Shown here piece by piece: positions 22,285-33,576 of a DNA stretch of 64,000 nt (position 1 is its first letter; the number at the start of each line of letters is the position of its first letter). The translations under genes and the position numbers were made by a program. Under the pieces are notes generated by a model. The model made no database searches and was not told where the DNA came from. It saw nothing but the letters and a program-made list of their open reading frames with translations. The stretch covers positions 18,385,347 to 18,449,346 of the forward strand of contig OX336355.1 in the NCBI GenBank assembly GCA_946902875.1. The letters are read 5' to 3'. The stretch comes from Nematopogon swammerdamellus (lineage: Eukaryota > Arthropoda > Insecta > Lepidoptera > Adelidae).

Positions 22285-22695
22285 AGGGGTCCGTATCAGG
22301 TACGGGACCCTATTACTAAGACTACCCCGTCTGTCTGTTTGTCTGTCTCTCTGTCTGTCTGTCTGTCTGTCCGTCCGTACGTCAGTCTGTCCGTCTGTCC
22401 GAGGGCTGTATCTCTTGAACCGTAATAGGTAGCCCATTGAAATTTTCACAAAAAATTTATTATTATGGCCGATATAACAACAAATAATAAAAATAAGAAA
22501 AAGTAAAAAATTAATGGGGGTTCCCATAGAAGAAACCAAAAAGCGCGCCATCTACCGAATAGATTATGAAGCATGACATTAACTAATATGAAGCATTTCA
22601 CAACACGCCATCTAGATAGTGTGAGTAACGCTAGCAGTGACATGGCGATATGGGACCCTCGGTGCGCGAGTTCGACTCGCACTTGGCCTGTTTTT
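22285..22695 (+). mobile_element. Repeat D, long copy with TCTG microsatellite
   Basis: Contains CCGTCTGTCTG runs, TATCTCTTGAACCGTAATAG and the terminal GAGTTCGACTCGCACTTGGC. It lies about 100 bp downstream of TTLL4 exon 9. Confidence 0.65.
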
Positions 22696-22795
22696 TTGTA
22701 TAAATAATGTTAGTTATATTTTAAATGTAATGCTGTTGATTTCGTTAAAATTAAATAAATAAAATTAAATAAATAAATAAATAAAAAAAACTCAC

Positions 22796-23003
22796 CGGAG
22801 GCGAACCTGGCGAGGCCCTCGTTGAAGAGGTATATCCTGAGCGGGTGAACGGACGTGACGAGGACGTAGAGCCGCAGGTCGAACTTGCTGCCGTTGATGA
22901 GGTACGGCTTGGAGATGTACCGCTGCACCACCACCGCACGCTTCTTCGGTATCTCCGCCCACCGCGACACCACCACGATGCCCGTGCCCCGCGCCGACGC
23001 CGG
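22796..23003 (-). CDS. TTLL4: TTLL4 coding exon 9, TTL domain (residues 655-724)
   Basis: A 208-bp exon beginning with PASARGTGIVVVSRWAEIPK, which completes the KPPASARGxGI motif, then VVVQRYISKPYLINGSKFDL and RLYVLVTSVHPLRIYLFNEG. These blocks form the ATP-grasp core of tubulin tyrosine ligase-like enzymes. The Lys and Arg of the first motif contact ATP phosphates in the family, and the FDLRLY segment (about residues 695-700) belongs to the catalytic sheet. Acceptor CGACAG, donor CCG|GTGAGT. The exon is very GC-rich compared with its flanking AT-rich introns. A SINE-like repeat with a GTCT microsatellite is just downstream. Confidence 0.95.
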
Positions 23004-23959
23004 CTGTCGGTTGTTCATGCTCATTTCTTATTCTATTTCAAACTGACATGTGAGTTTAGATCGTATGCTTTAATATTAATTTGACTAATTGATACATTAA
23101 GTGGGTGGATGAAACTTTTTCTTGTAACGTAAAAACCAGCTGCAAAGTCAAATAAAAAAAAACTTGATTACAATTTATTACTTAGTTGAAAATCAATAAG
23201 TATAAAATACTTAGGTTTACAGGCAATTGAAAAAAAGTAAAGAACTATTTAAAATAAAAAATTAACCAAATTTTTAGGGGTGACCCAGGGGACAATTTTG
23301 TCCCCAGTTTTGTATGGTAAAAGGGGTTGTCCTCAGGGTAACCAATATTTTAAAAAAATTACTCAAAATTCTTTGTGCAACTTCTTTCTTATTGATCAAT
23401 TACATATCGGAGAGTTGCTGTAACTATTAAAATAAGGTGAATTTATCAATATAATATCATTTTTTCAGACAAATACCCAATAAGGAACAAGAAAAATTTG
23501 ATCCACCCAAGTATCAAATTTATGTAGCAAGCATACTAAAACATAAATTTATATAAGTATAAAATGTATTTATTAATTACAAGTATTTTAGTGGCTAGCC
23601 AACATAATAACATTGTTTACAGTATGTCAAAAACACACCCTGAGAGCAGGATTAACAATTTTACTGACAGTTCTGACTACCAAAACTTATTAATTAAGTG
23701 TATCAGGTGTAAATAGTTACGTTAAAAAAAATATTTGTGCTCTCTTTCATTCAGTTCGGGATCCTTAGCGCGAGTCCGACTCGCATTTGTTTGGCAGGTT
23801 TTCATAATTTCAATTTATACTTTAGAGTTTGCACTATAACCACAGCAAGTTTGACGCTTGTATCTACCCGGATCTACGGCGAATCTACGGCGTATCTACG
23901 GCTCTATTGTATAGAGCCGTTTTTACGATAGAGCAAAGACCAAACAAAAAAGCTTTGAA

Positions 23960-24170
23960 AAAAAACACATTTCTTGTATGGGAACTAAATTTTGTACTTT
24001 TCGTTTTTTCTTTATTATTTTGTTAGGATGTTTGTTATAATATTAATAACACATATTTTCTGAAAATTTCAACTGGCTACCTATTACCGTTCAAAAGATA
24101 CAGCCCTTTAAAGTAAGATAGACAGACGGACAGACGGTGTGGGCTTAGAAATGCAGTCCCGTAACGTAAC
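23960..24170 (-). mobile_element. Repeat D, decayed reverse copy
   Basis: Weak but recognisable: TTTCTTGTATGGGAACTAAA, then ACCTATTACCGTTCAAAAGA and a CAGACGGA run, close to exon 8. Confidence 0.5.
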
Positions 24171-24234
24171 AATAAAATTTGTTTCATCTCATTTCCAGGT
24201 GAAAACATAAAAACCTCATAATAAAAACACCAAC

Positions 24235-24509
24235 CGGCTTTATGATCCACTTCTCGTTATTACTCGCGTATATATCCCACTCCCTCTTCAGTATCTTCAT
24301 GTCGTGCGGCAGGACGTAGGTCTTTGGCATGATGCCAAACTCCTTGTCGCCGTGCCTCGCCACCAGCTTCTGGAGATTCCTCCAGAGCCTGTCCTTCCTG
24401 CCGATCTGGAATGTTCCCGGGAAGTGGTTCATCTTCTGGCCGTCCTTGATCCCGCGGAACAGGAGGGACTTCATGTGCTTGCCCCAGATGCCGATCCAGT
24501 CAACCGTTT
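24235..24509 (-). CDS. TTLL4: TTLL4 coding exon 8, TTL domain (residues 563-654)
   Basis: A 275-bp exon carrying WIGIWGKHMKSLLFRGIKDG, then MNHFPGTFQIGRKDRLWRNL, FGIMPKTYVLPHDMKIL and KWIIKP. The NHFPGxFQIGRKDRLWRN block is the clearest TTLL4 signature in the window. The final Lys-Pro is the start of the conserved KPPASARGxGI nucleotide-binding motif, split exactly at the exon border. The acceptor is ATTCCAG. The donor reads CCG|GTTGGT, a weaker consensus than the GTGAGT or GTAAGT-like donors used by most other exons. The LINE-laden piggyBac-like element lies upstream in the same intron. Confidence 0.95.
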
Positions 24510-24669
24510 CTGGAATGAAAATAAAATATTTATCAGTTATATAAGCATATTTATTATTATTACCCCTTCTCTTCTCTTATTCTTTAACCCATTGAATGCC
24601 GACTATGTAGTAATACGTAGCTGACGACAACGCCGGAGCCCCACTACGTAGGACTTCTTTTTTTTTTAT

Positions 24670-25040
24670 CTTTTTTTTTTTAAGGCTTTAGCCATTCCTG
24701 GTTTTGCCAGCCCCATAGTAACTATATTGATATTTTAATGTACTTCAGCACGATTCAATGCCTGTGACTTTACAAAAAAACTTAGTATAAATTCAAACTC
24801 CTCCCCCTGAGCTCGGCCCAAGGCTTCATGTACTTTAAAAAACAGGTTGAGTCTGTCAGTTCTTAAGTCTCTCAATAGCTTCTGCCTCAGTTCTCGGTTC
24901 CGGGCACATTCCAACAGTATATGGAGTAGGTCCTCTTCTATCCCACATGTGCTGCAATTGGGTGATTGTGCTATCTTCATGAGGTACATTGTCTTATTTG
25001 TTGGAATGTGTCCGGATCGTAGTCTCAGGCCCAGTAGGAC
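24670..25040 (-). mobile_element. LINE 3' fragment with RNase H-side zinc motif
   Basis: The minus strand reads MYLMKIAQSPNCSTCGIEED, then LLHILLECARNRELRQKLLR. The C..CG.EED..HIL.EC pattern is typical after the RNase H domain in Jockey/I-type LINEs. It is nested in the piggyBac-like element. Confidence 0.7.
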
Positions 25041-25280
25041 TTCTGTACAGTCTACACAGGAAACAGTGTGAGTTGGCCACCCGTTTTATGCACCAGTTTA
25101 CTGCTTGGCACCCTGAATAAAACACGCATTCATAAAAGAGTAACTTTATTGAAAGCAAGAAAACAAAATGACAAATCTTCTTATGGCACGAAATAAAAAA
25201 ACAATACTGTTTAAGATTAATTTATAAAATGGTTTTTGCTTGGGCCTTACTATTAAAATTAAAAATACAAAAGTTTCTGC

Positions 25281-25622
25281 TTACATCACAGCACCAAAAC
25301 TACACGAAACGAGGATCAGTATGAAATATTTTGAATATGATACAGAGGGCTGGTTTTTCAGGGCAAACAGCACACACATACATAGCATGACTCTTTGCGA
25401 CGTATTTCTTTCGTGCATACACAACAAGGTTTGCCAAAATTTCTTTTCAGTGGGGTTTTCAGCAGTTTTTCCAAGTAAGTAATGGAAATTTTCAGGAGAA
25501 ACTCGGGTTACAATATTGGGTCGAGAGGTCTGCAACTGGTCTGGTCTGATGGTACTGGTCTGAGGAGTTTGAGGGTCTGTGTCCGAGTAGCTTACTCCTA
25601 AGAGATGAGACATGAAGTGCAA
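25281..25622 (-). pseudogene. piggyBac transposase C-terminal remnant
   Basis: Open stretch of 113 codons. The lysine-rich segment and the Cys-containing HERNTSQRVMLCMC part resemble the C-terminal cysteine-rich domain of piggyBac transposases. The expected final cysteine and histidine residues are not conserved. The identification depends on the surrounding TTAA/CCC...GGG ends, because the sequence alone is weak. Confidence 0.5.
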
Positions 25623-25871
25623 TTTTTGAATTGCAATTTTTTTTTTTTCAAAGAAGTCGATGGGCGTTTTGGATTAAAACGTCGAAAATATGGAGAGCTA
25701 ACTTCGGGGCGGCGGCGGGGCGTACCGCGGCCAGCACCAGACGTCCCCGCGCTTCCCCGCCGCTGCGAGTGGGATACGGCAGGGAACAGGACAGCACGCG
25801 AATGCGCCGGAGTGCCATAAAAACAGAAAGAAATAGTACGTAATATTACGTAGTTGGCACCTACGAACAAT

Positions 25872-26230
25872 TCTTCGCTGTGGAAGTCGGAGCAAGAGGA
25901 CTACCAGCGAAGTCGCTCTACAGTCTCTTCAAGAATCTAGGCCTGCCAAGATCGACGCTAAGCTCATATATGGAGAGAGCTTCACGTCACTGGAAGCGTC
26001 CTACAGAATATGGAAAGGTAGAGAGAGGGATGTCGAGAGCGGGACTGGTGGTTCCCCGCGTCCTAGTCAACGCAGCCTAGCTGACGAGGGCTTGATGCGA
26101 GCTGAAATGTGAAGCATGCGCGGGAAATTTTGAGTGGCCACTCGCTAGTCCCGACCTCAATTAATACCCTCCTCTACTGCCGATGGGCCCGGATATGTTC
26201 GGTGAAGCCATCGCAAGCTTAGTTCCACAC
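25872..26230 (+). mobile_element. LINE 3' fragment (VGARGLPAKS family)
   Basis: Encodes EVGARGLPAKSLYSLFKNLG on the plus strand, followed by the family 3' UTR with GACGAGGGCTTGATGCGAGC and CCGATGGGCCCGGATATGTT. It lies inside the piggyBac-like element. Confidence 0.75.
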
Positions 26231-26466
26231 CTTAGGAAGGTGTGGAACTAAGCTTGCGATTTTATCACTGATGCTAACTACGTAATACTACGTAGGAACA
26301 CGTTTGTATGGTGGCTCTTGAACTTGCCATTTTGAAATTAGACGGCATTCAATGGGTTAATTTCAACTACCCATCAACCTTACCCACAATCCCCAGGCAT
26401 GACTGGTAGAGAATGCCTTTTAAGTATTAAGCCCATCTTTTGTCAACTGTGTTTGTGTAATAAAGT

Positions 26467-27696
26467 GTGGGTCTGTCACTTCGCCAGCTTGAAGCCCGAG
26501 TTGACCAGCATCTTCTTCACCACGATAGGTGTGATGCTGGTCAGCTTGCACTTGAAGTGCGGACCAGAGTGACGGTAGAACTAGCACTTACCGTCCTGAG
26601 GGCACTCGGATGTGTCGCACTCGCTCTTCACCAGCTTGAAGCCCAAGTTGATCAGCGTCATCTTCACCACGAGCTTGCACTTGAAGTGCGGACCAGAGTG
26701 ACGGAAGAACTAGCACTCACCGTCCTGAGGGCACTCGGATGTGTCGCACTCGCTCTTCACCAGCTTGAAGCCCAAGTTGATCAACGTCTTCTTCACCACG
26801 ATAGGTGTGATGCTGGTCAGCTTGCACTTGAAGTGCGGACCAGAGTGACGGTAGAACTAGCACTCACCGTCCTGAGGGCACTCGGACGTGTCGCACTCGC
26901 CCTTCACCAGCTTGAAGCCCAAGTTGATCTGCGTCTTCTTCACCACGAGCTTGCACTTGAAGTGCGGACCAGAGTGACGGAAGAACTAGCACTCACCGTC
27001 CTGAGGGCACTCGGATGTGTCGCACTCGCTCTTCACCAGCTTGAAGCCCAAGTTGATAAAAGTCTTCTTCACCACGATAGGTGTGATGCTGGTCAGCTTG
27101 CGCTTGAAGTGCGGACCAGAGTGACGGAAGAACTAGCACTCACCGTCCTGAGGGCACTCGGATGTTTCGCACTCGCTCTTCACCAGCTTGAAGCCAAAGT
27201 TGATCAGCGTCTTCTTGACTACGAGCTTGCACTTGAAGTGCGGACCAGAGTGACGGAAGAACTAGCACTCACCGTCCTGAGGGCACTCGGATGTGTCGTA
27301 CTCGCTCTTCACCAGCTTGAAGCCCAAGTTGATCAACGTCTTCTTCAGCACGATAGGTGTGATGCTGGTCAGCTTGCACTTGAAGTGCGGACCAGAGTGA
27401 CGGTAGAACTAGCACTCACCGTCCTGAGGGCACTCGGACGTGTCGCACTCGCTCTTCGCCAGCTTGAAGCCCAAGTTGATCAGCGTCTTCCTTCACCACG
27501 AGCGTGCACTTGAAGTGCGGACCAGAGTGACGGAAGAACTAGCACTCACCGTCCTGAGGGCACTCGGATGTGTCGCACTCGCTCTTCACCAGCTTGAAGC
27601 CCAAGTTGATCAACGTCTTCTTCACCACGATAGGTGTGATGCTGGTCAGCTTGCACTTGAAGTGCGGACCAGAGTGACGGTAGAACTAGCACTCAC
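26467..27696. repeat. Tandem array derived from the TTLL4 exon 7 donor region
   Basis: Eight further copies of the last part of exon 7 plus its donor and about 30 bp of intron. Exon-end-equivalent positions are 27550, 27420, 27273, 27144, 26997, 26868, 26721 and 26592; the real one is 27697. Spacings alternate 147 and 129 (once 130), so the higher-order unit is about 276 bp. The short form lacks a block containing GATAGGTGTGATGCTGGT. Coding-sense units still read close to KKTLINLGFKLVKSECDTSE. The long plus-strand open frames are artefacts of unit lengths divisible by three. Confidence 0.9.
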
Positions 27697-27945
27697 CGTC
27701 CTGAGGGCACTCGGACGTGTCGCACTCGCTCTTCACCAGCTTGAAGCCCGAGTTGATCAGGGTCTTCTTCACCACGATAGGCGTGATGCTGGTCAGCTTC
27801 CACTTGAGGTGCTTGGCGAGCGCGAGAGGCGGCCGCAGCGGCGGCAACTGGTCGTGGTCTATGAACTTGAGGTACGGCGGCACGCGTGGGAAGAGCGAAT
27901 GCCGGATGCACGATGCGAGACCATCGGGGATCGACGAGGCGACTT
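27697..27945 (-). CDS. TTLL4: TTLL4 coding exon 7, start of the TTL core (residues 480-563)
   Basis: A 249-bp exon with acceptor TTACAG and donor GACG|GTGAGT. The sequence EVASSIPDGLASCIRHSLFP, then PPYLKFI and KHLKWKLTSITPIVVKKTLI, is typical of the entry to the TTLL4 tubulin-ligase domain (lead-in helices and the SITPxVVKKT segment). It joins in phase to WIGIWGKHMK of the next exon. The 3' part of this exon together with its donor has been copied into the tandem array at 26.5-27.7 kb directly downstream in the intron, so this copy must be distinguished from eight decoys. Only this copy continues to an acceptor with a full-length exon. Confidence 0.9.
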
Positions 27946-28379
27946 CTGTAAGTTTATTTATTTTAAACACTGACAGGTGACAGCTGGTGCGTGAATTCTG
28001 TTTTTTTATTTATGAGTGCACTAACAGTTTTTAAGTATTTTTGTTTTTTTTTTAAGTTGTTTTTATTTTTTGTCTAATTGGTTTTTTAACTAATTGAGGG
28101 GGCTGATGGTGTATTTAGATACGACCCGGTGCGTCAGAAAATGCTTCCTGGAGTTGGTTGGCGTGGGCCATTTAATTTTTAATGAGTTACCGTGAAGCTG
28201 CGTCAGTTTTTTATTTTCTTTTTGATTGTGTAATATGTGTGAAAAAAATTAGTTTTTTTCATTCATCTCATAGTAGACGGCACAACCAAAGCTAAGCACC
28301 GGCATGGAACCAAGTTCTGACAAGAAGATGGCCCACAATATGGAGCACAAATTCCAGGATCGTACTCTATCTGTCGTTT

Positions 28380-28465
28380 TTTTTTTCATCTGATTCAAAT
28401 TAGATGCCATGAAAACGGATCTCCACGTTCCACGATCCTGACACACCTCTGCCCGCTCATCCACT
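28380..28465 (-). mobile_element. LINE fragment (EVCQDRGTW family)
   Basis: Minus-strand DERAEVCQDRGTWR matches the C-terminal part of the LINE at 48.96-49.50 kb. Confidence 0.5.
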
Positions 28466-28699
28466 CGACTACCTTTTTGTTGTCCGCCTTATAGCTGCCA
28501 TGGTGCATCTGTGAGCTTGGATTTGCGAGGAACGTTTTTATTGGCTGTGTCTGATCTTCCGTTGAAGTTTTGGGCACAGACATCCGTTCCGGCTGTCTAT
28601 TAAAAGAAGACGCCAAGTGCAAGTAGGATTTGCGCGACCGAGGGTTCCGTACCACCACGTAATTGGCCGGTTTTTACTATTTGTTGTTTTACTTAGGAG

Positions 28700-31080
28700 T
28701 TGGCATTGTAATTATACCAAGTTTGAAGCTTTTAAAACATGGAATAAATCACTGTGCAGTAAGGAAAATATAATTAGCCTGAATTAAACTTTGATTCTAT
28801 ATACCAAGTCTAGAATTTGTAGCAAGATTTACGAAAATATTAAAGAAAAAACATGTTACTAGATGCTGAGTTTTCTATAAAACGGTTAGCTGAACTTTAT
28901 GATACAGTTTACATATAAATATTACCTATTACAAGACCATCTACATAAAATTAAAAAAATCATGGAATGAGAAGTTTTCAAAAATATCTATTAGTTATAA
29001 TTAATTACAATTTATGGAGATTGGAAAACAACATTATTCTAAACTAACCAATGTCCTACTCGCTAAAAATTACATTGAATAATATAAATTGGCAAAAATA
29101 TATAAACAGATAATTATTATAAGTTGGGAAACAGTCATAGAATATCCATTACTGTGCCTTGAATACATTACGGAGGCAGCTATTATTTAAACGCTAACAC
29201 CCAAAACCAAAAAAAAATATTCATTAAATCTATTACAAAAGAATAAAGTGCATTTCAGTTTGTAATTTGTGCATAAACACTCGTACAAACTGTATGGATA
29301 AATTGACATGGCATAAATTGTATTAATTGAAATATTGGCAACCCCATAAAGGTATTTAAATGATCTTTAATTTGTTTAGTTTACATTTTAAACTAAAACA
29401 CAGAAAAAGAAAAAGAAAGTGTTTTAAAAACAATTCTACAAGAATTTTAGCATTACTGCCGACTAGAATGCTGGGTGTTGTTGTATGTTGTTACACCCAT
29501 AGATTTACTCTCCCCCCCCCCCCCCCCCCCCCCCCCTCCTCTTTTTGCGATATGCATAGGTTATTTTATTAACCATACATCCTTGTCTGTTATAATTTTC
29601 CTCGTCTGTTGTAATTTTTCCTGTAACTTTAGTGATTGCCAAGTTGCCAGAAATTCCATTTTCAAATTAATATTCTTTTGAGTCATTTTTCACAGACGAA
29701 ACCAAAGTTCTAAAAGCAAGCCAAAAAAAAAACAGATTAGGGATAAAAGTTAGAACCTCTCTTGTGCACTTTAAATGGATTTGTTGTACGCAATGTGGCT
29801 AGCAACAGTTCCGTCCGTAGCTCTGTAAAGCAACATAGAGAGAGGTAGAGAAAGAGAACAATCACAGAATAAGCAAAAACATACATATTTAATTTGCTTT
29901 TAGGGGTTTGTAAAGGCACATTCTAGTTAACGCGCGTAGTAACGCCACATGTGGATTTTGAAGAAGTAGCCCGTGACAGTTAGACCAAACTATTGCAAAA
30001 TATAGAACCATTCTTTGTTTATCAATCACACGTTTTTGGTTGTATTTTATCATTTTCTATACATACTATACGGTAACCAAATGTCGATTTTTTCTTCCGC
30101 GTCAACTTTGAAGAATCTCAGAAACGAGAAGAGAATTCGAATGGAATTTTTATAGCAAAATGACACCATTTTTTATATCTATCGATCACACGCTTTTCGA
30201 AGTCCTAATGCGAAGGATCACTATTTTTGAAAAAACCCCTTTATGAAAACTACTACGCGCTACGCCGTTGGCGTTACTAGGCGCCTTAAGGTTCAAGGCT
30301 ATCTCAGACATCCTGCGCATCTGAATTACAGCTAAATCATCAAAGTATGAAACAAGCCATTCATTATGTTTTCATAATTTAAGTATTTTCAATCCCTAAG
30401 ACAGATTTGTCGTGACTGTCAGTGAACATAGTTTTACCATTTCTATTGAAGAGATAAAATGTTTACAGACTTTTGACAAGCATTTGATAAGGTTAAATGT
30501 AATATAATCCTAAAGTACAAATTTAAATAAGCCTGTTGTCGTTGTCTCAACGGATAATATAACTGGATTAAAGGACTCTCCCAGAAAAACCGTCTTCTCA
30601 AAGAGTGAAAAAATAGTTTCAAGATATCCAGGTTGGAGAAACACAGGGATATCTGGTGGGCCCTGATCTTTACATCCTACCTTCGTGTGAATCATCGATA
30701 GTAATCGTTATTCTGTTCAAGAGTAGCTGGTTACAGGTAGGTTAGTTGGGTACGACTTTCCTTTGTAGCCCAGTCGCTTGTACCGAAATAAAACACTGAA
30801 ATCAAAATAATGTGATATCACTACGCATTTTCTTTTTTTTGTTTCAACCATATTCTGCAGTTACGCCGACCGTCATCTTGAATTTAAGAGGGAAATCTGT
30901 ACCCCGTGGGAATACCCTAACGATTCGAAAAGACAATAGTGGTATATCAAATAATTTTGATTTGAAATGTATATTTCGACTAAGTTATTGTTATTTCAGG
31001 ATTGTCAAATATGGAAACCTAGTAGCAATTGCTGAGTTGATTCGTGTGTAACATAGGTTTGTTTTTTTTTTTCTCGCCAT
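28700..31080. other. Intronic sequence without recognised gene
   Basis: AT-rich TTLL4 intron. The only notable item is a 25-base C homopolymer at 29512-29536. Nothing else was supported. Confidence 0.5.
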
Positions 31081-31111
31081 ATACATATTGATTTAGTTCG
31101 ACAGCTCTCAC

Positions 31112-31263
31112 CTCTACAGTTCTTGTTGGGGCTGACGACTGCGCCGTTAGTCAGCTTGTCGGAGAGATGTCGCAGCGAGTCCTGCTCCGTCTCGTCGGGC
31201 GTCTCCGGATCCGTCTCCATCGTGTACCCTGGCGACGGCGGCGGCGACTCCCGCTCGCTGCCA
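31112..31263 (-). CDS. TTLL4: TTLL4 coding exon 6 (residues 429-480)
   Basis: A 152-bp exon with acceptor GTCGCAG and donor AGAG|GTGAGA. The reading is GSERESPPPSPGYTMETDPE followed by DSLRHLSDKLTNGAVVSPNK and NCR, with phases matching both sides. The acidic, Pro-rich start gives way to a short, possibly helical segment. It directly precedes the exon where the recognisable TTLL4 core begins. Similarity alone would not identify it; the support is the open frame, strong splice sites and phase concordance. Confidence 0.75.
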
Positions 31264-31504
31264 CTGCGACAATGAAAGGTAATATAATAAATTTTAAGTT
31301 AAGGCCAAGGTCTGACTTTGAGCTATTCGTTTTGAGGTGAAGCAGACACTCATTGATGGTCTGGTCTATTACTAAGCCTACTCCGTCTGTCCTACATTTC
31401 AAGGGATGTATCTTCTTAACTGTAATAGGTTGAAATGTTCACAAAATATGAGTTATGATGGCGAATATTGTACTAATAAATAATCTGATATCTGATATCT
31501 GTAA

Positions 31505-31918
31505 GCGGCGGGTGGCCGAGTGGTTTGGGCGGGCATCGGCTTCTCATGCGGGAGGTCCGAGGTTCGAATCCGGTCGGCGTGTACCAATGAGTTTTTTCTG
31601 ACGAAAAAATTTACGTGCATACCTACACCCGCTGCTTCACCGTTCGGAACCGGTGTAAAACTGTAGGTCCCTTCCCTTGCCCCTTACTAAGTGGTAGGCT
31701 CAAATTGTAGCCGACTGTGGTTGGTACCACCGTACTGGATGTAAGATGGCCGCAAGCAACCTCGGTTGTGTTCTCCTCTAGTCCAGTATAGCCAGCAATC
31801 CAGGGAAGTCTCCGGTATGGCACCTACCTTCTCGGAGGTGATATTGGCTGGTTAGAGCATGTGCTTTGGCCCCTCCGACTTAGCCCCCCATACCGGATTA
31901 CATAAAAAAAAAAAAAAA
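31505..31918 (+). mobile_element. SINE-A, full length with tRNA-like head
   Basis: Head GCGGGTGGCCGAGTGGTTTG (A box) and GAGGTTCGAATCCGGTCGGC (B box). The body includes GAGTTTTTTCTGACGAAAAA and TGATATTGGCTGGTTAGAGC, with an A tail. The TGGCCGAGTGG A box resembles Ser/Leu-type tRNAs; this is a tRNA-derived SINE and not a tRNA gene. Confidence 0.85.
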
Positions 31919-32318
31919 TCTATGATATGAAATGAAAAATTCAATACCTATGTATATACTACTTACCTGACTGCATATTAATCAAATAATTAGATTTGTC
32001 ATATTTTAACATTTAGTATTTGCCAGTTTGATTATGACTACAACATTACAACAAAGAAGGCAAGAAACTTCGCTGGATACGTTTTTGAAGTGAAAACTTC
32101 TTTAGCGGCGCTTGGCACTTTTTTAGGTGGGTAAAAAATGTTAGACTCGCGACAGATCTCGAAAAGCGACAGATTTATTTTCATTATTTAAAATGCAACC
32201 TTAAGTCATTGCATTAAGGGTTAAGTTACGATGGCTCGGGATCAATTCTGTTTGTCTCTCAGTGACAGTAACTCCGAAAGCGAATCAAGGGAATCCGATA
32301 TTCGTTTGGTTGTTTATG

Positions 32319-32400
32319 TGATTTCGTGGCTCAATGGTAAGAATGTAGGATTTGTATTTTTTGACTATGGGTTCGAATCCCTCAATTTTTTTTTCTTTTG
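32319..32400 (+). mobile_element. tRNA-like element with Pol III-type boxes and T-run
   Basis: GTGGCTCAATGGTAAGAATG (A-box-like) and TATGGGTTCGAATCCCTC (B box) are followed directly by a T-run suitable as a Pol III terminator. A related copy, including its 5' leader (CCGATATTCGTTTGGT), is on the minus strand at 57347-57413. The pair suggests a small tRNA-derived family rather than a functional tRNA, since no proper cloverleaf closes. Confidence 0.55.
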
Positions 32401-32443
32401 TTTTCTTTTTTAAGCAATGTTACGGTGTTTAAATTTTTTTCCC

Positions 32444-32525
32444 GACCTCGATTAATACCCTCCTCTACTGCCGATGGGCCCGGATATGTTCGGTGAAGCC
32501 ATCGCAAGCTTAGATCCACACCTTC
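32444..32525 (+). mobile_element. LINE 3' UTR fragment (VGARGLPAKS family)
   Basis: Only the last 80 bp of the family: CCCGACCTCGATTAATACCC through GCCATCGCAAGCTTAG. Confidence 0.65.
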
Positions 32526-32913
32526 CTTTAGATTTTTTTATAACCACCTAAGAATTATTTTCGGAAATACAAAAAGTTTTCACTTCTGCCGGCACTCCCG
32601 GAGTGCTACTGTGGCTTTTCCACTTAGTCTACATTTACAAAAGTGTTTGCCACTGCCTACAAAGTACGAGTCATCATTATTTCTCAAAAAAATGTATCAC
32701 AAATACAACATTTATTTTCCATAAGCGTGAACCATTCATATAACATGTTGGAACCAATTGGAGCAGGCCGGTCTCCACAAACAGCACCCGTTCACGAGTA
32801 TCACGGCAGGGTCAGCCATCGCCTCCCTCAACCATATTTGAGGGTGAGAGGCGACCCGGACCAAATGTCACCGTAAGCAAATTTGTGGGTGTTACGAACC
32901 TGATAGAACAAAC

Positions 32914-33230
32914 ATGTGGGGCCGGTACTTTAAAAGAATAGCCCCACTGCATCTCTCCCCGTGTATGTCGTAAAAGGCGACTAAGGGATATGACCCCTTC
33001 TTATATTACTAGGTGGTAGGGTTTAACCCGCCCGGGTTGGTACCACCGCACTGAATGAAAGGTCGGCCGAAACGGCTATGTAAATAGTTTGTGTTTCCGT
33101 CCAGTTCAGTGTAGCCGGCACGATCGAAGGGAAGCACTGACGTGGCACCAAGTTCACCCGTGTTATGGGCTGACATCACGGATGTTGTAGGTGATGTAGC
33201 CAAACGTGTCAGTTTCCATAAAAAAAAAAA
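32914..33230 (+). mobile_element. SINE-B with C-type head
   Basis: Complete copy from TGTGGGGCCGGTACTTTAAA to the A tail, close in sequence to the copy at 19418. Confidence 0.8.
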
Positions 33231-33576
33231 ATGAGGAATACTCAATAAACAATAAACAACAAAACAACAAATAATAAAAAAGGGCCAAATGTGAGTTGGG
33301 CTCGCACTAAGGATCCCAAACTAAATGAAAGAAAACAGCGTCTTTTTGGTAAATACACAACACAAATAAATTGTGAAGTGGTACGGAACCCTCGCTGTGC
33401 GAGTCCAACTTGCACTTGGCCGGGGTTTTCTTTAACCTTTTCTCTGTCGACGTCAGAACTTAGTGCCTGAAATTCTGACCTCGACATAGAATGAGATAGA
33501 TTAAGAAAAACCCGCTAAGCGTGAGTAATTTTACTCCCAAAGAGGTTCCGGTCCACTTGATTCCGCTAGATTGCAC

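Larger units (their letters stand above)
24588..26356 (-). mobile_element. piggyBac-like element with TTAA ends, decayed
   Basis: A 1.77-kb unit with ends CCCATTGAATGCCG and its exact complement, bounded on both sides by TTAA (24584-24587 and 26357-26360). TTAA duplication and CCC...GGG ends define piggyBac. Minus-strand sequence at 25622-25281 reads HYLLGKTAENPTEKKFWQTL and LCMHERNTSQRVMLCMC. This resembles the cysteine-rich transposase C-terminus with several residues lost. Two LINE fragments are nested inside (24670-25040 and 25872-26230). No intact transposase remains. Confidence 0.75.

Noticed and set aside
26467..27513. A 348-codon open frame on the plus strand
   Set aside because: It is the antisense of the exon-derived tandem array; openness follows from unit lengths divisible by three.
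31505..31590. Possible tRNA gene
   Set aside because: Clear A and B boxes, but the sequence continues into a SINE body with an A tail and recurs at 34693 and 55992, so it is a SINE head.
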